A stretch of DNA of 64,000 nucleotides from Paenibacillus humicola (GTDB lineage Bacteria > Bacillota > Bacilli > Paenibacillales > Paenibacillaceae): contig NZ_JAQGPL010000001.1 of NCBI RefSeq assembly GCF_028826105.1, forward strand, positions 4,552,501 through 4,616,500. Direction: 5' to 3'. The position numbers were made by a program, and so were the translations under genes. The notes beneath the pieces were generated by a model. It had not been told where the DNA came from. It worked only from the letters and a program-made list of their open reading frames with translations, and searched no databases. Every line of letters starts with the position of its first letter. Within the stretch, counting starts at the first letter, position 1. Shown piece by piece: positions 8,355 to 17,705 of this stretch.

Positions 8355-8864
8355 TCATTTCGAGTAAGTAGAGTCAGTAACGGTTATACTGCCAGCTGCA
8401 TCCGATTTTTGGAAGTCTACCTTCACCGTTAAATGCTCGCTATCAGTACCGTTCTTGATGAATTTAACGACCCCGCCAAAAGCTTCCGATATGAAGCGGA
8501 GACTGACGTACATTATACCATTATCAATAAAAGGGCCAGCGTAGAGCTGCACATCTTTACCGTTAACTGTCGCCGTATTCGAATTAGCGGTCAGCGTCAC
8601 GGTTGTATCGCCATTTTTAGCAGTAACGGTTTTCGTCTTATTATCAAACGTGGCTTCCATTTTGAGCGCTTCGAAAAACTCTCGATAAGGGACCATTGTC
8701 GTGTTAGTTGAATCAAGGGTTGCCCCTATCTCTTGTATTACACCATTGATAATTAGGGCCGGCTCCCTATGTTGCGATACCGAACTCGCTAACGCGGTTT
8801 GTGCACTGATGAAAAAGAGACAAGCGAATAGAGCAATGGTGAGACGATAAAACTTCATTTTCAT
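8355..8864 (-). CDS. Secreted protein with copper-amine-oxidase N-terminal-like domain, 169 aa
   Basis: Residues 1-27 are a signal peptide (basic start, hydrophobic core, ALA-S cleavage region). Residues about 35-140 form one Copper_amine_oxN (PF07833) repeat: LIINGVIQEIGATL, TTMVPYREFFEAL, MYVSLRFISEAFGG. This stalk-like domain is very common on secreted proteins of Paenibacillaceae and is thought to be structural or wall-related; no catalytic domain follows, so this is a free-standing copy. Two closely placed ATGs (8864 and 8858) are possible starts, with GGGAG upstream. Confidence 0.82.
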   Translation of the reverse strand: MKMKFYRLTIALFACLFFISAQTALASSVSQHREPALIINGVIQEIGATLDSTNTTMVPYREFFEALKMEATFDNKTKTVTAKNGDTTVTLTANSNTATVNGKDVQLYAGPFIDNGIMYVSLRFISEAFGGVVKFIKNGTDSEHLTVKVDFQKSDAAGSITVTDSTYSK

Positions 8865-8907
8865 TAATACTCACTCCCACTATAAATTTAAAGCTTAAAT
8901 AAAAGTA

Positions 8908-8946
8908 AAAAGCGATATCTCCTCATTTTGGGAGATATCGCTTTAT
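8908..8946 (-). terminator. Strong bidirectional terminator
   Basis: A 14-base perfect stem (AAAGCGATATCTCC and its complement) with a short loop, T-rich on both sides. On the minus strand it is followed by CTTTTTACTTTTA and would end transcription of the remnant gene at 8952-9095. Confidence 0.8.
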
Positions 8947-8951
8947 TTTGT

Positions 8952-9095
8952 TTACGAGGCATCACAAGTAATGGTCGCGGGCGGGATGCCACTCTGGATC
9001 GTGACGACATCTTCAACCATCCGCAGCGGGCTGACATCTTCCGAAAACAGTTTGGGGACCCGTACGCGAAAAGAAAAATCGGCTAGTATATTCCC
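8952..9095 (-). pseudogene. C-terminal remnant of an unidentified protein
   Basis: Minus-strand frame ending FRVRVPKLFSEDVSPLRMVE then DVVTIQSGIPPATITCDAS and stop at 8952, immediately before a strong terminator. There is no start codon with this frame; the upstream part is missing. The clean stop-terminator arrangement suggests the tail of a once functional gene. Family not recognised. Confidence 0.4.
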
Positions 9096-9153
9096 TAATC
9101 AGAATATTTCCGTTCTGGTATATTGGTTTAGAGGAATATATTTCCAAGTTTGG

Positions 9154-9502
9154 ATGGATTTCAGGGTGGATCAAGAGGTAACGAACTACATTGCAAATTT
9201 GCCAAAATGGCAGGCGGACATCAGTTCGACGCTTAGAGACATGGTACATGAGACGATTCCGGAAGTCCAGGAGCGAATTCAGTACAAGAAGCCGCATTTT
9301 CTAAAATGGCCACTATGCCGCCGTCATTTCCCCGTCCAAAGATGCCCTTGCGTTTATGATCATGAATGCGAACGGCATCGAATTTCCGAAGGGGTTTGAG
9401 GGGCCGGCCGAACGGAAGTGGATCAAATTACGGGAGGGTGACACGCCGGACCTTGCCATGCTATCCGGACTTCTGAAGAAAGCCTCCGGCACGTTGCAGT
9501 GA
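9154..9502 (+). pseudogene. DUF1801 (YdhG-like) domain protein, frameshifted
   Basis: ATG at 9154 begins MDFRVDQEVTNYIANLPKWQ and continues to IQYKKPHFLK; near 9301-9310 the frame shifts, and the family reading resumes one frame over as HYAAVISPSKDALAFMIMNA through to LSGLLKKASGTLQ and TGA at 9502. The two halves together make a normal-length DUF1801 protein of about 115 residues, an alpha/beta fold of unknown function. One frameshift in CTAAAATGG is the only defect seen, so sequencing error is possible. Confidence 0.75.
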
Positions 9503-9735
9503 ATGGGTTATCGAGATGGATATCAATGATTACAACAACCTTAAATCCACTTGCGGAACCCAACCAATTACCTTACACATTGTAAAATTTCTGGGATGAC
9601 ACTGAATTAGGAGGAATTTGAATGGGCTGATCATTCAAACATGTTGTATATGGGGATTGAAGAACAAAAAAAGTACTTGCCAATACTTATCAGAAAGCCG
9701 ATGGCAAGCACAATGTTTATACGATATAGCATCTA

Positions 9736-9862
9736 AGCGGTCAAGTTACGATACATATAAGTATTATTGATTGTCACCTGCTGATCTTCAAGTTGCTTTA
9801 TTTCATTTACAGCTACCTTAAATGAATTTTTCAATTGATCCAGATGCTTATTAAGATTGCTG
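9736..9862 (-). pseudogene. Short helical ORF remnant in a gene-poor stretch
   Basis: The 9503-9924 interval has no complete gene. On the minus strand one frame without a start codon reads SNLNKHLDQLKNSFKVAVNE then IKQLEDQQVTINNT and stops at 9736; it looks like a coiled-coil fragment. The remainder of the interval shows nothing that can be supported. Confidence 0.25.
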
Positions 9863-9888
9863 ACTAGCCTTTCCGATTAAGAAAGGTA

Positions 9889-9906
9889 TCCGCTCGCATG
9901 CGGATT
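9889..9906 (-). terminator. Hairpin after the GH42 gene
   Basis: ATCCGC, 6-base loop, GCGGAT; followed on the minus strand by ACCTTTCTT. Likely a weak terminator for the beta-galactosidase ending at 9925. Confidence 0.45.
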
Positions 9907-9924
9907 GATTAGGTCTCCATTTGT

Positions 9925-11901
9925 TCAAACCTTAACGATCTCGACACCGTACGGCGCCACCCGCAGAACAGAGCCTGCCTTGCCGCCGGTTAGGATACTG
10001 TCGTATTCGCGTCCAATATTCACTTCTTTATCTTCCCTCGTAAAATTGAAGATAAACAGATACGCTGCGCCTTCCTTCGACCGGCACGACACCTGCACGC
10101 CTTCGGGCAATCCGGCTAACCGCCCAATTCCGAGCTCATCCGCCAAGCTGCCGAACAGATGAATAAAGTAAGCTTCTTCCGGATTCGTGCCGATGTAACA
10201 GACGGTCCCCCGTCCGTACCGGTTGAGTGTAACGGCAGGCTTGCCGGCAAAATAGTCATCGGCATACCAAGCGATCGGCTCCGCCGTAACCGGCGACAAA
10301 ATATCGGCCCACTGAAGCGCTTCATAGCTCGAACCGCCCGCACACGTCATACGGTGCATGTCACCGCCGATCGGATCGTATTCCTCCACCGTAACGCCCG
10401 CGCATTCGGCAAGTGGCCCCGGAAGCGGCTCCATTCGGCACACGTTGTTCAAATTTTTAACGCCGGTCCGGTTCATCAGGACGAGTGTGCCGCCGTCAGC
10501 AGCGAACTGCGCTAGCCTGGAGGCGGTATCCCAGTCGAGTAAATACAGGGATGGCGTGATGACGAGCTTATAACCGTCCAGCGGTTCCGTCCAATTGATG
10601 ACATCGACGCCGATGCCGAGCTTGGTCAGCGCTTTGTGGTATGTTTTCACATTCTCGAAATAGTTCATGCCGCTGGCCTGCGGCTGGATGTCGAGCGCGA
10701 TATGCTGCTCATGCGAGAACAAAATCGCCGTTTCGTTCCGCACCGTAGTCCCCTCCAGCAGCGGCGCCAGCCGGTTCACCTCGTCCGCAAGCTGCCTGAA
10801 TTCGCGGAAACGCCGTCCCGGAACGTTGCTGTGATCGATCAGCCCGTGCCAGAACTGCTCGGCGCCGGTTAACGCGCTCCGCCAGCGGAAATGAACGACC
10901 GCATCGGCTCCGCGCGAGATGCTTTGCCAGCTTGCCGCTCGGATATACCCCGGGTAAGGCATCCGCCACATCGGGAACCAGCAGCCCGGCGATCCGCTCA
11001 GCTGCTCCATGATCCAGAAATTTTTTCGTTTCACGCCGCGGGCGAGATCAAGCGACAGTGCCCCGCTGTACGGGCTTGTCTCCGTTTTATCAGGACTCGT
11101 ATGCGGGTAATAATCGAACGAAGCGAAATCGAGCGTTTCGCACAGCTTATAATAATCGAGATAGGACGGATAACTCCACAAATTATGCGTCACCCAGCGG
11201 TCTGGACATTTTTCCCGCAGGATGTCGACTTGCATTTGCTGGAACGCCACGGCCGAATCGGTCTGAAACCGGTTATAATCGAGCAAATAGGAAGGATTCA
11301 GATGCTTCGAGCCGCCGAGCGGCGTCGTCACCTCCGACCATTGGCCGAATTCGCCGCTCCAAACGACCGTCCCCCATTCCCGGTTGAGCGTTTCGAGCGA
11401 TTCGTACTTACGCTGCAGCCACGCTCTGAACTTGTCGTTGCAGCTTGGACAATGGCAGGCGATCAGGCTGAATTCGTTGTCGGTTTGCCAGCCGATCACC
11501 GACGGATTGTGCGCATACCGGGAAGCCAGCTTGTCCACGATCACCGCGGCATAGCGGTTCAAGGACGGGCTGTTGTAGCAGCGATGTCCGCGCACGCCCG
11601 GATATTGCGGGTGAAGCTGCGAATCGAGCGGCAGAACGTCGGGATAACGCCGGGCAAGCCAGTTCGGCGGCGCCGCGGTCGGCGTCCCGAGCACGACACC
11701 GATCCCGTGCCGGCCGAATAGTTCGACCGCCTCGTCCAGCCAGCCGAATTCGAAGCGGCCCTCCTCTGGCTCCAACCGGCTCCACGAAAATTCCGCCAAC
11801 CGGACGACCGTTACGCCCGCTTCTCGCATCAGCATTGCGTCCGGCTCCCACAGCGAGCGGTCCCATTGTTCCGGATAATAATCGACTCCTATACGCGGCA
11901 T
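9925..11901 (-). CDS. GH42 beta-galactosidase, 658 aa
   Basis: A full-length family GH42 enzyme: TIM barrel to about residue 385, then the trimerisation and C-terminal domains. Starts MPRIGVDYYPEQWD. Acid/base Glu143 in QTDNEF and nucleophile Glu299 in WIMEQLSG are both present, and Cys108, Cys149, Cys151 and Cys154 match the GH42 zinc site. No signal peptide, so it acts in the cytoplasm on imported short beta-galactosides or beta-galactan/arabinogalactan fragments (family knowledge). It is followed upstream by a GH127 gene in the same direction 405 bases away. Its codon use is more GC-rich than the island around it. Confidence 0.95.
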   Translation of the reverse strand: MPRIGVDYYPEQWDRSLWEPDAMLMREAGVTVVRLAEFSWSRLEPEEGRFEFGWLDEAVELFGRHGIGVVLGTPTAAPPNWLARRYPDVLPLDSQLHPQYPGVRGHRCYNSPSLNRYAAVIVDKLASRYAHNPSVIGWQTDNEFSLIACHCPSCNDKFRAWLQRKYESLETLNREWGTVVWSGEFGQWSEVTTPLGGSKHLNPSYLLDYNRFQTDSAVAFQQMQVDILREKCPDRWVTHNLWSYPSYLDYYKLCETLDFASFDYYPHTSPDKTETSPYSGALSLDLARGVKRKNFWIMEQLSGSPGCWFPMWRMPYPGYIRAASWQSISRGADAVVHFRWRSALTGAEQFWHGLIDHSNVPGRRFREFRQLADEVNRLAPLLEGTTVRNETAILFSHEQHIALDIQPQASGMNYFENVKTYHKALTKLGIGVDVINWTEPLDGYKLVITPSLYLLDWDTASRLAQFAADGGTLVLMNRTGVKNLNNVCRMEPLPGPLAECAGVTVEEYDPIGGDMHRMTCAGGSSYEALQWADILSPVTAEPIAWYADDYFAGKPAVTLNRYGRGTVCYIGTNPEEAYFIHLFGSLADELGIGRLAGLPEGVQVSCRSKEGAAYLFIFNFTREDKEVNIGREYDSILTGGKAGSVLRVAPYGVEIVKV

Positions 11902-12121
11902 ATCGGTATTCCTCCGTCGTTAATATCAAATAACACTATTATAATGAAGTGCGAGCGGGAAAACTACGGTCTCCTTTGACTTGTAATAACATAATTTTGA
12001 CCTGTCAAAGAACGGACCAGCATAGGCTCTCCAACTTCAGCTCGACCATCGACTTAATGACGCCGCTTGCTTGGTCCAAGCGGGGCGATTGGATTAGTGG
12101 GGGGATGATGAAAACGATTCA

Positions 12122-12147
12122 TGACGTCTGACATAAATGTCTGGCGT
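12122..12147. other. Imperfect inverted repeat in the GH42-GH127 gap
   Basis: GACGTCTGACAT faces ATGTCTGGCGTC with two mismatches. The 404-base gap 11902-12305 between GH42 and GH127 holds no supported gene; this hairpin could be a processing or termination site for the GH127 mRNA. Confidence 0.3.
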
Positions 12148-12305
12148 CAAAAACATGGGCCGTATGCCTTTAGTGCCGCCGTTATTGGGGATTTTACCAC
12201 TGCCGTTCACATCTTTGCGGTTTTCAAAAAGCCCATACGGTCCATGAAGTAATGCAACGCAGTTCCATATGCACCGTCTAACCGGTTGACTGCCAGGATT
12301 CACCG

Positions 12306-14195
12306 TCAAGGCTGGACAACGGGAAAGTAAACGGTGTAGGTTTCGTCTTTGATCTCGTATAACGGAATAAAGCGAATACCTATTTCTTGTCCTTTTGTAC
12401 GATAATAACCCGGATTCCACCAGCTATGGTTGCGTTCGCGATCGGCTACCAGCAGGCTTTCAGGCTGACTGGGATTACCGACGAGCCGGCGTTCCCCCTC
12501 AACTAGGCCCGCAAGCAGGATTGGACCATCCATAAATGCGAAAGTTCCCGGTTCGCCCGGCAGGGGCTCGGTCCGTAGATTCTTCGGCAATTCGACGCGG
12601 ACCGTATCTCCGTTCTTCCACGCTCGCTCGAAAGTAGCGATGGACGACGCTACGAATTCCCCGTTTTGTTCTTGGCCGTTAATGATGATAATAGCCTTGC
12701 CATTCAACCACCATGGAAGACGCAGGGACAACGGGAAATCGATATCTCCTTCTCCGTCCGCCTCGACGCGAATCTCAAAAATAAAGCGGTCGGGACGATG
12801 CAGCGGAAGCTGCGGAATGTTCACCTTTGTAATCGCCGTCAGCCCTTCCTTGTTCCAGTTATTGAGCGGATAAACGCCGTGCTGTCCGTCCTGCCGAATG
12901 CTAAGCGCTACCGAGCGGCCTTCAACGGACGTCCGAAGCGAAGCCGGCATCCACTGCATGATCGCGATTCCGTCGCCATGCTTCATAAAAATCTGCTCGT
13001 CGTAGGCTGTGTTCGCTTGCACGAGAGTACCGTGGCAGCACCAGAAATGCTGCGTAGGCGATCCCCATTGCTTCTTGCTGCCCGGACCAATGCCGAGAAA
13101 ATAGGCGATCATCCCTGTTTCGCTGTGCTGATGAGCCAGGACGCCATTAACGAATCTTCGTTCCCAGTAGTCGGCGTAGGCGGGATCTCCCGTCCAACGA
13201 AGCAGCGCATGCGCCAGCCGCATCATGTTGTAGTTCACGCAATGCTCCTGTCCGACTCCCATACGGCTCATATTTCCCGCAGGTATCCAAAGCTCCGCAT
13301 CGTCGGCGGCACCCGTAGCCAGATACCCGCGCTCCTCTACCGCAAATTTCCAAAATGCTTCTACAACCTGCCGATAACGAAGCTCTCCGGTTATCTCGTA
13401 AACCTTGGCCGCACCCAATATTTCGGCGGCCTGCGTATTGGCATGTTTGTTCGTCAGCACATCATTGCCTTCAAGCAGTGCGTCGAAGAACCGTCTCCGG
13501 TCGTACCGGAGCATGAGTTCCCGGTGTTTCATTTCGTTTGTAATCGCGTAAAGATCGGCCCAGCTCTCCAGCATGCCGCCCGTTTCCACGTCGAGAATAT
13601 CGTCCATTTGACTTCGCGTAAAGGGTTCGCTCCATCGATAAAACCAATCCGCCATTCCTTTAAGGATGCTTAGGGACTGTCCGTTGCCGGTAAAAGTAAA
13701 CATATCAAGAAGTCCCATCAGCAGCTTATGAATTGTATAGTGCGGCGCCCAGACATTGTTCCCTTTCGCCAGGCGGTGCATGAACGTTTCGGGAAAAGCG
13801 GCCAGCCAGCCGTTCCCGGCTGCTTCCTGGCAGCGGGCAAGCTCGGACACGATCGTATCGGCCTTCGCCTTAACGAGGGGGTCCGCCGTATGCGCATATA
13901 TCCGGGCAGCCGCCGATAGCCAGTGCCCCATCATATGCCCCCGCAACTCACAGGTCGGTGACTCCCATCCCCAGTGCCAATCCTCGGGACCATCGGTGAC
14001 GGCGGACGTCGCGGCGGTCGTCCCGCCGCTGCCGCTGTAACTCCATAATCCTGCTTCCAGATAGAAATTTCGGAGCAGGTTTTGATTCGTCAAACTCATG
14101 ATATAGTTCTTGTTCAATTGATATCGTCCATGCAGTGCCCCTTGCGCCAACTGCACACAGCCCGCGGGAAATTCGGATAATGTGTTGTGAGCCAT
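12306..14195 (-). CDS. GH127 beta-L-arabinofuranosidase-like protein, 629 aa
   Basis: A DUF1680/GH127-type (alpha/alpha)6-barrel protein: the N-terminus has LNKNYIMSLTNQNLLRNFYLEAGL, then ELRGHMMGHWLSAAA and VWAPHYTIHKLLMGLLD, and a middle VNYNMMRLAHALLRWTGD and HFWCCHGTLVQ with the conserved Cys-Cys near the zinc and nucleophile site. GH127 enzymes release L-arabinofuranose from plant cell wall or hydroxyproline arabinosides (family knowledge; relatives GH142/146 have other linkages). No signal peptide: cytoplasmic. GGGAGG precedes the ATG by 8 bases. The AraC gene at 14314 is divergent and is the probable regulator. Confidence 0.9.
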   Translation of the reverse strand: MAHNTLSEFPAGCVQLAQGALHGRYQLNKNYIMSLTNQNLLRNFYLEAGLWSYSGSGGTTAATSAVTDGPEDWHWGWESPTCELRGHMMGHWLSAAARIYAHTADPLVKAKADTIVSELARCQEAAGNGWLAAFPETFMHRLAKGNNVWAPHYTIHKLLMGLLDMFTFTGNGQSLSILKGMADWFYRWSEPFTRSQMDDILDVETGGMLESWADLYAITNEMKHRELMLRYDRRRFFDALLEGNDVLTNKHANTQAAEILGAAKVYEITGELRYRQVVEAFWKFAVEERGYLATGAADDAELWIPAGNMSRMGVGQEHCVNYNMMRLAHALLRWTGDPAYADYWERRFVNGVLAHQHSETGMIAYFLGIGPGSKKQWGSPTQHFWCCHGTLVQANTAYDEQIFMKHGDGIAIMQWMPASLRTSVEGRSVALSIRQDGQHGVYPLNNWNKEGLTAITKVNIPQLPLHRPDRFIFEIRVEADGEGDIDFPLSLRLPWWLNGKAIIIINGQEQNGEFVASSIATFERAWKNGDTVRVELPKNLRTEPLPGEPGTFAFMDGPILLAGLVEGERRLVGNPSQPESLLVADRERNHSWWNPGYYRTKGQEIGIRFIPLYEIKDETYTVYFPVVQP

Positions 14196-14226
14196 AAATA
14201 ATGCCTCCCTTTTTTGTTCGACAAAC

Positions 14227-14245
14227 TTATCGTAAACTGATAAGG
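14227..14245. promoter_or_regulatory. Palindrome in the GH127/AraC divergent promoter region
   Basis: CTTATC, 7 bases, GATAAG: inverted repeat between the divergent GH127 and AraC genes. A possible operator or start-proximal hairpin; position alone supports this. Confidence 0.3.
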
Positions 14246-14313
14246 AGCATTAGAAAATGCACGAAATCATAGAATGCATATACTTTTTTTGGGTACGAAG
14301 GGAGGCATCGATT

Positions 14314-15186
14314 GTGAATGGCGAAGTTATGTTGAGCGCGGACCGGTTCCCTCTCGTACGCGAAATCGGTTGGCATCGAGTCGATGCCTTGTATACGCAT
14401 CCCGACCGTGTTGTCGAGTATCACGTCTTTCTGTTCGTGGTTCGTGGTCGCATGCAGGTAATTGAAGACGGAATCACATATTGGGTGAGCGGGAACGAAC
14501 ATTTATTTCTGAAAAGCGGACTGCATCATTGGGGGGAGCCAGTTACGGAGCCGGGTACGGAATGGTACTGGATTCATTTCAATTTGCCGATCGGTGAACG
14601 GCTGCACTATCGCGAACATGCGCCTCTGCTTAAGCTGGACTATTTGCAGCCGGATCACTATCAATACCTCATTCCGATGCCGAAGCATGGGAGTTCCCCC
14701 TTTCACACCGGCCTGGAAGCCCGATTAAAAACGCTTGCAGCCGATTGCCGTTCGCCCGGTGAGCATATCATGACGCACGTAAGCCTTCGGGTTTGCGAGC
14801 TGTTTCTGGAGCTTCAGAAGGCTATGAACCAAAAAGATCAGGGCGGACAGTACAGTAAAACCGATACAATAGCCGGGCGTGTCATCTCCTACCTCATGCT
14901 TCATACCGAAGAGGATTTCGATTCCGTCAAACTTGCAGAGCATATGAAGTTAAATTACAGTTATCTTTCCGCCGCGTTCAAAAAACAAACCGGCCAGACG
15001 ATCGTTGAAGCACATACGCGTCTTCGCATGGGGAAGGCGATTGAAATGATGCGAAACGGGACCTTGAACGTGTCTGAAATCAGTTACGGGTTAGGCTATC
15101 GGAATCCCTATTATTTCAGCCGCGTCTTCAAAAACGTTCTCGGCGAATCCCCGTCCCTGTACATGCGGCATTTCTATAAGATGTAA
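14314..15186 (+). CDS. AraC-family transcriptional regulator, 290 aa
   Basis: N-terminal cupin-like sugar-binding region (VEYHVFLFVVRGRMQVIEDG) and C-terminal double HTH (DFDSVKLAEHMKLNYSYLSA; LNVSEISYGLGYRNPYYFSR followed by VFKNVLGESPSLYMR). GTG at 14314 is chosen because GGGAGG sits 8 bases before it; an ATG at 14257 in the same frame has no ribosome site. Divergent from GH127, so it probably activates that gene and perhaps the GH42 beyond it in response to an arabinose-containing sugar (inference). Confidence 0.9.
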   Translation: MNGEVMLSADRFPLVREIGWHRVDALYTHPDRVVEYHVFLFVVRGRMQVIEDGITYWVSGNEHLFLKSGLHHWGEPVTEPGTEWYWIHFNLPIGERLHYREHAPLLKLDYLQPDHYQYLIPMPKHGSSPFHTGLEARLKTLAADCRSPGEHIMTHVSLRVCELFLELQKAMNQKDQGGQYSKTDTIAGRVISYLMLHTEEDFDSVKLAEHMKLNYSYLSAAFKKQTGQTIVEAHTRLRMGKAIEMMRNGTLNVSEISYGLGYRNPYYFSRVFKNVLGESPSLYMRHFYKM

Positions 15187-15224
15187 GCCGGGTCCTGCCA
15201 AGAGGCGGCCCATCCGAAGCACAA

Positions 15225-15251
15225 ATGCCGCTCTTCAACGGGAAGCGGCAT
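15225..15251 (+). terminator. Hairpin after the AraC gene
   Basis: ATGCCGCT, 11-base loop, AGCGGCAT then CTCTTG; a plausible terminator 38 bases past the AraC stop. Confidence 0.5.
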
Positions 15252-15278
15252 CTCTTGTACCAAAGAATCTGCAAATGG

Positions 15279-15640
15279 CTATTCGATCGAAATCATTTGA
15301 TGACCATTAATGAACGGAACGACGAACTCCACGCGCCCGTCAATCAGCGTAAACTCAGTTCTGTCACGTTCGGAACGCAAACGACTTTTGTTATCCTCCC
15401 CGAAACCTCGACCGATACGCCGACATCGTACAGCGGGATGACATCCTCGATGACATCGATTTCCTGACTTCGTCGATCGGGTATATAGTCACCAGATGAA
15501 GAACGCTCCGCCGCTCCCGTTCCTGCCGGTTCAAGGTTGCTAGCAGCGTGGAAGACCCGTTATGCGCCACGATCGCCTTCCCGAGCAGCATCCGAAGCGC
15601 ATTATTCATTAGCTGCTTGCATCAGCGCGGCGCGAAGCAG
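15279..15640 (-). pseudogene. C-terminal remnant of a glycoside hydrolase (beta-galactosidase-trimerisation type), frameshifted
   Basis: Three minus-strand frames join into one recognisable tail: ALRMLLGKAIVAHNGSSTLL ... LNRQERERRSVLHLV, then IDVIEDVIPLYDVGVSVEVS, then IDGRVEFVVPFINGHQMISI and stop TAG at 15279. The order (peptide-bond-like HLV, EDVIPLYDV, final VEF-VP--GHQM--IE) matches the C-terminal beta domain of GH42-like/alpha-amylase-like bacterial hydrolases that carry a trimerisation domain. At least two frameshifts and complete loss of the catalytic part make it a pseudogene. Confidence 0.6.
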
Positions 15641-15723
15641 GTTCTGGAGGATTTACTTTCCGCCGAAGAAATCGTCAAAACGGCGGCAGAGACACCGACG
15701 GAGTATAAAAGGCGGTTCTTATG
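15610..15723 (+). pseudogene. C-terminal fragment of an unidentified gene, opposite strand
   Basis: The plus strand reads GAKQVLEDLLSAEEIVKTAA then ETPTEYKRRFL and stop at 15723, overlapping by ATGA a 34-codon frame starting MTNTSMQASSELKV (15721-15825). Both look like debris of a former plus-strand operon. No family assigned. The rest of 15826-16069 holds nothing recognisable. Confidence 0.3.
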
Positions 15724-16069
15724 ACGAACACTTCCATGCAGGCTTCATCAGAGTTAAAAGTGACCGCAAAAAATCCAGACTTCTTTCTGCTAATATCAGC
15801 ATATTTACACCCGTTTGCTTTTTGATTTATACGCGTTTGGTCGCTCAAACCCTCTTCCATAGCCAACGATTATCCATATTATTGCAAGCAAGAGGGATGC
15901 TGCATCACGCCGTCCCTGTTTCAGAAGAAACATATCCGAATTAAAGTCAGTTCCGCAGGTCCTGGTGCCTCGATCTGAAGAATCGACCTTCAATCCGGAC
16001 CAAAAGTCAGTTTTGTTCAAAAGTATGTTAATAATATTCATCATCATGATCCCCCATTAGAAGTAAAAT

Positions 16070-16085
16070 GTATGAAAACGCATAC
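16070..16085. promoter_or_regulatory. Operator-like palindrome, resembles cre
   Basis: GTATG AAAACG CATAC, 36 bases upstream of the fucosidase start; the inner TGAAAACGC resembles half of a CcpA cre site but two consensus positions differ. Confidence 0.35.
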
Positions 16086-16120
16086 CATCCAACGAGTACC
16101 AGATACGAGGAGGAGTCTGT

Positions 16121-17587
16121 ATGGAAAAATTCAGTTCCAGCTTTGAATCGCTGTACGAATACCAGTGTCCGAATTGGTTCCGGGACGCGAAGTTCGGCAT
16201 TTGGAGCCATTGGGGCCCGCAGAGTGTTCCGATGTACGGGGATTGGTATGCCCGGAATATGTATATACAAGGCACCCCGCAGTATCTCTACCATCTGCGA
16301 CATTACGGACATCCGTCGAAGTTTGGCTACAAGGATATTGTCAAGCTGTGGAAGGCTGAGAAATTCGAACCGGATGCGCTGATAGAGTTGTACGTGAAGG
16401 CAGGCGCCAAATATTTCGTTGGACAGGCGATGCATCACGACCATTTCTTCAACTTCCCTTCCCGTCTGAATCGGTTCAACTCCACTAAGATAGGACCTAT
16501 GAAGGATATCTGCGGTCTTTGGAAAGCGGCGGCCGACAAACATGGACTGCCATTTGGACTGACCGAGCATATGGGCGCCAGCTTCTCCTGGTGGAAGGTC
16601 AATAAGTGGAGCGACGGATACGGTCCGTTTGCCGGCGTCCCTTATGACGGCAACGAACCGGAATACCGCGATTTTTACTTTGACAATTTCGAGCATGTCA
16701 CGAAAGACCGGAAAGCGAGCATTCAACCTTGGTATACTCGCAATCGGAAGTTCCGGGAATATTGGCTAGCCGTCATGAGGGAAGTCATCGACCTGTACCA
16801 ACCGGATCTGTTGTATTCTGACGGACCGTTACCTTTTGGCGAACATGACGTTAGTAGGCCTGGGGACGAGTCGTTCGCAACCGGTCTCGAGGCGGTAGCC
16901 CATCTCTACAATACATCCCTCGCGAAATACGGAGAGAACCGCGCCGTCTATAATCAGAAGGACAGACGCCCCGACATCTACCGCATCGGCGTGCTCGACA
17001 TTGAGAAGAGCCAACTTCCTGGCATCAATCCGGAACCTTGGCAGACCGACACCTGCATCGGCAACTGGTTCTACGATGCGAAGCAACCGTTCAAGAAGCC
17101 AGGCCATATTATCGAGATGCTCATCGACATCATCTCGAAGAACGGTACGATGCTGCTGAACGTGCTGCAACGACCTGACGGCACCATCGACGAGGAGACC
17201 GTCTTTATCTTGCAAGAGCTGGCTTCATGGTTCAAGATCTGCAGTGAAGGGGTACACGGCACTCGTCCGTGGCGGGAGTACGGCGAGGGCGACAGCCGAG
17301 TCCTCATCGAAGGATTCAGGGAAGAGCAAACAGAGTGGAACAGCTCAGATTTCCGTTTCACGGCCAAAGGAAAAACGCTTTATGCCTTTATGATGAAAGC
17401 TCCACAAAGCCGAGTAGCGGTCATTAAGAGCCTGACGGAAGCGGACGCGGTGGCTTCGATTCGATTGCTGGGAGGCAGGGAGCTTCCGTTCCAACAATCG
17501 TTCGGAGTGCTCACAGTCCAGCTGCCGCAGGATCTCCCGACCGGATATACCAACTGCCTTGCCATCGAGCTTCTCAAACGTGCGTAA
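16121..17587 (+). CDS. GH29 alpha-L-fucosidase, 488 aa
   Basis: Family GH29 hallmarks in order: WFRDAKFGIWSHWGPQSVP (20-37), KAGAKYFVGQAMHHDHF (93-109) and the nucleophile Asp234 in LLYSDGPLPFG. The C-terminal beta domain extends to residue about 488. No signal peptide, so intracellular. Retaining enzyme releasing L-fucose from oligosaccharides (family knowledge). Ribosome site GGAGGAG precedes the ATG. It is a single-gene unit between a debris region and a hairpin at 17629, with convergent SBP gene downstream. It is only distantly like the second fucosidase at 27644. Confidence 0.93.
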   Translation: MEKFSSSFESLYEYQCPNWFRDAKFGIWSHWGPQSVPMYGDWYARNMYIQGTPQYLYHLRHYGHPSKFGYKDIVKLWKAEKFEPDALIELYVKAGAKYFVGQAMHHDHFFNFPSRLNRFNSTKIGPMKDICGLWKAAADKHGLPFGLTEHMGASFSWWKVNKWSDGYGPFAGVPYDGNEPEYRDFYFDNFEHVTKDRKASIQPWYTRNRKFREYWLAVMREVIDLYQPDLLYSDGPLPFGEHDVSRPGDESFATGLEAVAHLYNTSLAKYGENRAVYNQKDRRPDIYRIGVLDIEKSQLPGINPEPWQTDTCIGNWFYDAKQPFKKPGHIIEMLIDIISKNGTMLLNVLQRPDGTIDEETVFILQELASWFKICSEGVHGTRPWREYGEGDSRVLIEGFREEQTEWNSSDFRFTAKGKTLYAFMMKAPQSRVAVIKSLTEADAVASIRLLGGRELPFQQSFGVLTVQLPQDLPTGYTNCLAIELLKRA

Positions 17588-17628
17588 TTGGCTGCCAGCG
17601 AAGGGACCGACCGCAGTTGCAAGAACAC

Positions 17629-17664
17629 CAACTCCCAATTGCCTTAACCGGCCCTTGGGAGTTG
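17629..17664. terminator. Hairpin between convergent genes
   Basis: Perfect 10-base stem CAACTCCCAA / TTGGGAGTTG with a 16-base loop, 41 bases after the fucosidase stop and 41 bases before the end of the convergent SBP gene. No long T run. Confidence 0.5.
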
Positions 17665-17705
17665 TATCGGCTGAGTACCTTAATCTCTTTCAGTGAACCA
17701 ACGAA

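Noticed and set aside
12109..12123. cre-like ATGAAAACGATTCAT upstream of the first GH42 gene
   Set aside because: One base shorter than the consensus spacing and about 210 bases from the start.
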